Shown here: one piece after another, positions 59,908 to 64,000 of the stretch | How positions within the stretch are numbered: position 1 is the stretch's first letter | Layout: every line of letters starts with the position of its first letter | NCBI RefSeq assembly: GCF_900176535.1 | Contig: NZ_FWXT01000001.1 | Span: 620,001 to 684,000, forward strand | Source: Pedobacter africanus | GTDB lineage: Bacteria; Bacteroidota; Bacteroidia; Sphingobacteriales; Sphingobacteriaceae | DNA length: 64,000 nucleotides | Direction of reading: 5' to 3' | The notes under the pieces: model-generated | What the model saw: the letters and a program-made list of their open reading frames with translations, nothing else | The model's database searches: none | What the model was told of the DNA's origin: nothing | Position numbers and translations under genes: made by a program

Positions 59908-60291
59908 CTAACCAAATATAAATTAAACGAGCAATACAAACATAGAGATATTTTTCAATTAAACCCAATAAAAAGTAAAATAATCTAATAAAAATTTAAA
60001 AAACCATAAAACACACTACAAAATTTCATGAAAAACACATCAAATAGCAAAAAACACATAAAACAAACCGACAAATAATTATGAAAAACAATAAAAAAAC
60101 AAAAAACAGTAAATAAAACACGTGAATAACGACTAAATACAATTAAAAAATCAAATAATACCTTAAATAAAACATAAAAACATAAATAAAATCCAATAAA
60201 AAACTAAAAAACATCAAAAAGTAACACACAAATATTAAACTGTTATTTATTGGCAAAATTCCTTAATTTTGACGCTCTCCATAATAAAATC
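59908..60291. other. A-rich, G-poor non-coding stretch before asnS
   Basis: About 300 bases (59941-60240) that are mostly A with C and T; by my count only 12 are G. No ORF, no hairpin. It ends with a -7-like box for asnS. No RNA gene recognised. Confidence 0.6.
60264..60271 (+). promoter_or_regulatory. -7 box before asnS
   Basis: TAATTTTG fits TAnnTTTG, 20 bases before the ATG at 60292. The -33 match is poor. Confidence 0.5.
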
Positions 60292-61740
60292 ATGATACAC
60301 AGAGAAAAAGTAAAAAGTCTGCTCGAGACAGAAGAGTTTAACAGGGAAGTAACAGTTATGGGTTGGGTACGTACCTTCCGTAACAATCAGTTTATTGCTA
60401 TAAATGACGGTTCCTGCATGGGAAACCTCCAGATCGTGGTTGATTTTAATAATACCGATGAAGCTTTGTTAAAACGCATTACTACTGGTGCTGCAATTGC
60501 AGTAAAAGGTATTGTGGTTGAATCTGTAGGAAAAGGCCAGAAGGTTGACATCAAGGCCACCTCAATAGAGATACTTGGTGACAGCGATCCGGAGAAATAC
60601 CCCCTGCAGCCTAAAAAACACAGTCTGGAATTTTTAAGGGAAATTGCCCACCTGCGCTTCCGTACAAATACCTTTAATGCCGTTTTTAAGCTGCGTCATG
60701 CACTAGCATTTGCCATACACCAATTCTATAATGAAAAAGGTTTTGTTTACATGCATACCCCTATCATTACCGCTTCCGACGCTGAAGGGGCAGGAGAAAT
60801 GTTCAGGGTAACAACACTTGACCTGGAAAATCCTCCGCTTACTGAAGATGGCAAAGTCGACTATTCGGAAGATTTCTTTGCACGTTCTGCCAACCTAACC
60901 GTTTCAGGACAACTGGAAGGTGAGCTGGCTGCAATGGCATTTGGACAGATCTATACATTTGGCCCTACATTCCGTGCAGAAAACTCGAATACCACACGCC
61001 ACCTGGCTGAGTTCTGGATGGTAGAGCCTGAAGTTGCCTTTGCAGACCTGGAAGACAACATGCAGCTGGCAGAAGACATGCTGAAATATGTCATTAACTA
61101 TGCATTGGTAAACTGTAAGGAGGAAATTGACTTTTTAAACAACCGCTTACTTGAAGAGGAAAAAACCAAGCCTCAGAATGAGCGCAGTGAATTGTCGCTG
61201 ATTGAAAAACTGAATTTCTGTCTGGCCAACGACTTCGAAAGGTTAACTTATACAGAAGCCATCAAAATCCTGAAAGCGTCAAAACCAAACCAGAAAAAGC
61301 AGTTCAAATACCTGATTGACGAATGGGGTGCCGATCTGCAGTCGGAACACGAACGTTACCTGGTGGAGAAGCATTTCAAGAAACCAGTAATCCTTACCGA
61401 CTACCCTGCCGACATCAAATCGTTCTACATGCGTCAGAATGAGCCTGACGAACAGGGCAGAAAAACGGTTGCTGCTATGGATATCCTATTCCCTGGTATT
61501 GGCGAAATGGTAGGCGGATCGCAACGGGAAGAACGCATGGACAAATTGGTTGCCAGAATGGAAGAACTGAACATTCCACAGGAAGAACTCTGGTGGTTCT
61601 TAGACACCAGACGCTTTGGTTCAGCACCGCACTCTGGTTTTGGATTGGGCTTCGAAAGACTGGTACAGTTTGTAAGCGGCATGGGCAATATCAGGGATGT
61701 AATTGCATTTCCCCGTTTCCCGAAAAACGCTGAATTTTAA
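60292..61740 (+). CDS. asnS: asparaginyl-tRNA synthetase
   Basis: 482 aa from ATG 60292 (MIHREKVKSLL); the open frame begins earlier at a TTG inside the promoter. N-terminal OB-fold anticodon-binding domain (about 18-100; MGWVRTFRNNQFIAINDG), then the class II core: motif 2 FGPTFRAENSNTTRHLAEFWMVEPE and motif 3 GFGLGFERLVQFVSG. The Asn-type deletion of the aspartate-specific insertion and the DFERLTYTEAI region match AsnRS. Cytoplasmic. Convergent with the GltB-like gene. Confidence 0.96.
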   Translation: MIHREKVKSLLETEEFNREVTVMGWVRTFRNNQFIAINDGSCMGNLQIVVDFNNTDEALLKRITTGAAIAVKGIVVESVGKGQKVDIKATSIEILGDSDPEKYPLQPKKHSLEFLREIAHLRFRTNTFNAVFKLRHALAFAIHQFYNEKGFVYMHTPIITASDAEGAGEMFRVTTLDLENPPLTEDGKVDYSEDFFARSANLTVSGQLEGELAAMAFGQIYTFGPTFRAENSNTTRHLAEFWMVEPEVAFADLEDNMQLAEDMLKYVINYALVNCKEEIDFLNNRLLEEEKTKPQNERSELSLIEKLNFCLANDFERLTYTEAIKILKASKPNQKKQFKYLIDEWGADLQSEHERYLVEKHFKKPVILTDYPADIKSFYMRQNEPDEQGRKTVAAMDILFPGIGEMVGGSQREERMDKLVARMEELNIPQEELWWFLDTRRFGSAPHSGFGLGFERLVQFVSGMGNIRDVIAFPRFPKNAEF

Positions 61741-61762
61741 TTTTAGAAAAACAAACATATCA

Positions 61763-61792
61763 GAAAGCCGTAAGCAAATGCTCACGGCTTTC
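61763..61792. terminator. hairpin between convergent asnS and GltB-like genes
   Basis: Arms GAAAGCCGT and ACGGCTTTC with a 12-base loop, about 22 bases after asnS; flanking T/A bias suits both directions. Confidence 0.7.
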
Positions 61793-61813
61793 TCGTTTCA
61801 GACTATCATTTTA

Positions 61814-63508
61814 TTAAGGGTTTGCACTACCTGAATTCAGGCTATCTGAAAAAGAATTGGCCTGCGCATAATCGACCATAGATACTTTATAATCTGTAGG
61901 ATTAAAACTGGAAGATACGCTAAGTGCCATGCCCAACTCAAAACGCATCGGATAAGGGGTTTGCAATAAACTCCCTTCAGGAATATAAGGAAAACTCTCC
62001 ATATAAGATTGCATGACATTAGGCGCAATACGCCTGTTTATGTAGGCCCTGGTCAGCTGATAGGGATGGTGCAATCCGGCTGCCCCCAGCAGTTCTACCG
62101 CACTAGCTATGGTAAGGCGATGAAAATTAAATACCCTTACTTTCTTATCTTCGACCACCAGGCCCTTCATTAAGCTCGGGTCTTGTGTAGCCACCCCAGT
62201 AGGACAGGTGTTGCTGTTACACTCCAAAGCCTGGATACAACCCAATGCAAACATCATCCCTCTTGCCGAATTACAGAGATCGGCTCCCAGTGCTATATTT
62301 TTTACGAGGTCAAAACCCGAAGCGATTTTTCCGGAAGCGATGATCTTAATGTGCTTTTTCAGATCAAAACCGGTAAGGACATCGTACACAAAAGCAATGG
62401 CTTCCCGTAAAGGCATCCCGACAGCATTGGAGAATTCCTGCGGTGAAGCCCCTGTCCCACCTTCGCCCCCATCAACCGTGATAAAATCAACATAGATACC
62501 GGTTTCAACCATGGCCTTACAAATGGCAAAAAATTCACTTCTGCGGCCAATACATAATTTGATACCTACAGGCTTTCCGCCCGACAATTCACGCAATTGC
62601 TTTACAAAAGCGATCAACTCCAAAGGCGTTTTAAAAGCGGAATGTGCAGGTGGTGATATCACATCAAAACCTTCCTTAACCAGCCTGATCCTGGCTATCT
62701 CCGGGGTAACTTTCCGTGCGGGCAAAATACCACCATGACCAGGCTTTGCACCTTGCGACAACTTGATCTCGATCATCTTTACCTGATCGGACTGAGACCG
62801 CTCCGCAAAGGCCTGCGGGTTAAAAGAACCATCATCATGGTTGCGGCATCCGAAATAGCCTGTCCCGATTTGCCAGATCAGGTCCCCTCCCGGGTTTGCA
62901 TGGTAATCACTAATCCCTCCTTCTCCGGTATTGTGCGCAAAGCCGCCCAATTTCGCACCGCCATTTAAAGCTAAAATGGCATTCTGGCTCAATGAGCCAA
63001 AACTCATTGCAGAAATGTTATATATACTCGCAGAATAAGGCCTGGTACAATCGGGCCCGCCAACCAGTACGCGTGGATTTTCATCCAGCTCGTGATGGCT
63101 GATAGCCGATATGCTATGACTTAGCCATTCGTATCCATTTTCATATACGTCAAGCTGGGTACCGAACGGGATTGTATCGTTCTCCATTTTGGCCCGTTGG
63201 TAGATCAGTGAACGGTTTAAACGGCTAAAAGGCTTTCCATTCGTGTCACTTTCCACAAAATACTGATATACTTTAGGCCGCAGATCTTCCATAAAATACC
63301 TTAAACGCCCTACAACCGGATAATTTCTTACAATGCTGTGTTTGGGCTGATACAGATCGTAAATACCTAACAAAACAACGGGACCTGTAAAAATGAACAG
63401 CCACCATAGAGGCGGATAAGTAAGGCCTAACATTACGGTAAGCGCTACCAAAAATGCTGCAATAGCGATGAATGCTTTTCTCATACGTATCAATTTACTA
63501 AAAAACAT
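61814..63508 (-). CDS. FMN-binding glutamate synthase-family protein
   Basis: 564 aa. Two membrane helices (about 10-50), then the FMN/TIM-barrel domain of glutamate synthase: SAMSFGSLSQNAILALNGGAK, GGILPARKVTPEIA, TVDGGEGGTGASP, and the Fe-S region Cys in LGCIQALECNSNTCPTGVATQ. No N-terminal amidotransferase and no GltD partner, so it is not a full glutamate synthase; such membrane-anchored forms are common but their function is unsettled. Starts at 63508 or 63484 (MRKAF) both fit. Confidence 0.9.
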   Translation of the reverse strand: MFFSKLIRMRKAFIAIAAFLVALTVMLGLTYPPLWWLFIFTGPVVLLGIYDLYQPKHSIVRNYPVVGRLRYFMEDLRPKVYQYFVESDTNGKPFSRLNRSLIYQRAKMENDTIPFGTQLDVYENGYEWLSHSISAISHHELDENPRVLVGGPDCTRPYSASIYNISAMSFGSLSQNAILALNGGAKLGGFAHNTGEGGISDYHANPGGDLIWQIGTGYFGCRNHDDGSFNPQAFAERSQSDQVKMIEIKLSQGAKPGHGGILPARKVTPEIARIRLVKEGFDVISPPAHSAFKTPLELIAFVKQLRELSGGKPVGIKLCIGRRSEFFAICKAMVETGIYVDFITVDGGEGGTGASPQEFSNAVGMPLREAIAFVYDVLTGFDLKKHIKIIASGKIASGFDLVKNIALGADLCNSARGMMFALGCIQALECNSNTCPTGVATQDPSLMKGLVVEDKKVRVFNFHRLTIASAVELLGAAGLHHPYQLTRAYINRRIAPNVMQSYMESFPYIPEGSLLQTPYPMRFELGMALSVSSSFNPTDYKVSMVDYAQANSFSDSLNSGSANP

Positions 63509-63562
63509 GCCAATAGAATAATAATTATCCGATTTCGGTCTAAGATTTGTTTAATTTTACAT

Positions 63563-64000
63563 ATGCTTATCAAAATCTATCCGGAGAACCCAAATCCAAA
63601 AGCAATTGAACAGGTTGTTGAAGTCCTGAAAAAAGGTGGACTGATCATTTATCCTACCGATACCGTGTATGGTTTGGGTTGCGATATTACCAATCAGCGA
63701 GCGATTGAAAAAATCTGCCGAATCAGGGGCATCAAGCCAGAAAAGGCTAACTTCTCGTTCATATGCTCTGATTTAAGACATATTTCCGATTACATCAAGC
63801 CTATTGATACGGCCACATTCCGGGTATTGAAAAAAGCTTTGCCAGGGCCTTTTACTTTTATTTTTAATGCCAATAACAATGTTCCGAAACTATTGAGTTC
63901 CAACAAAAAGACAGTAGGTATAAGGGTACCGGACAATGATATTGCCCGCGAAATTGTAATGCAGCTAGGTAACCCCATTCTTTCTACATCCATTAAAGAC
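63563..64000 (+). CDS. Sua5/YciO/YrdC-family protein, 5' part
   Basis: The first 146 codons; the gene runs off the right edge. It has the YrdC-fold features: GGLIIYPTDTVYGLGCDI near the start, with Thr-Asp-Thr substrate loop, then KALPGPFTFIF and VGIRVPDND. The family uses threonine, bicarbonate and ATP to make threonylcarbamoyl-AMP for t6A in tRNA; whether this member is the essential TsaC/Sua5 or the YciO paralogue cannot be told from the fragment. Divergent from the GltB-like gene. Confidence 0.9.
   Translation, partial: MLIKIYPENPNPKAIEQVVEVLKKGGLIIYPTDTVYGLGCDITNQRAIEKICRIRGIKPEKANFSFICSDLRHISDYIKPIDTATFRVLKKALPGPFTFIFNANNNVPKLLSSNKKTVGIRVPDNDIAREIVMQLGNPILSTSIKD

Overview
The window is a piece of a Bacteroidota chromosome, most likely Pedobacter or a close relative in the Sphingobacteriaceae. 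The evidence is a SusC/SusD pair, a FecR anti-sigma factor with an STN-bearing SusC, a short primary sigma factor (286 aa), TAnnTTTG-type -7 promoter boxes, many lipoproteins, a long-form GAPDH, and families such as DUF4199, DUF6266 and DUF4173. No rRNA, tRNA, CRISPR array or intact insertion sequence was seen.

Layout. 1-9.5 kb (mostly + strand): an esterase lipoprotein, a LytS/LytTR two-component pair, a patch of gene debris (AbiEi-like antitoxin N-terminus, truncated MORN-like protein, YhcG-type nuclease with an in-frame stop), two penicillin-binding-protein-like serine hydrolases, and a LuxR/DUF4199/VOC group. 8.9-34.3 kb (all - strand): a polysaccharide utilisation locus (PUL) of 16 genes. 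In transcription order these are BNR_4 propeller, FecR, SusC, SusD, DUF5017 lipoprotein, beta-helix lipoprotein, GH78-like, GH88, SGNH acetylesterase, heparinase II/III-like lyase, second beta-helix lipoprotein, GH65/GH95-like six-hairpin enzyme, GH78, rhamnose mutarotase, FAD oxidoreductase and, far downstream, an ECF sigma factor. 34.5-43.2 kb: truncated rsgA, small envelope proteins, DUF6266, an Rpn-family nuclease framed by twin terminators, and a TonB receptor/lipoprotein pair. 43.4-64 kb: mainly housekeeping genes (lpdA, rpoD, gapdh, sucC, asnS, GltB-like, Sua5/YrdC) mixed with peptidases, an ABC ATPase, an inactive-looking HAD protein, and a small winged-helix regulon.

How the genes work together. 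The PUL encodes enzymes for a rhamnose- and uronic-acid-containing, O-acetylated glycan without sulfatases. Surface lyases would cut the chain, SusC/D would import oligosaccharides, the esterase would deacetylate, GH88 would remove the unsaturated uronyl end, GH78 enzymes would release L-rhamnose, and RhaM would interconvert its anomers. Sphingan-type exopolysaccharides or rhamnose-capped glucuronans would fit, but the substrate is inference. The STN domain plus FecR imply sigma/anti-sigma control. The only ECF sigma gene in the window is at the opposite end of the locus and has no ATG start.

A second regulatory circuit appears at 55.0-58.6 kb. A winged-helix regulator sits between two nearly identical 26-bp elements, one before its own operon and one before a 39-aa peptide/DUF4173/ferritin-like group.
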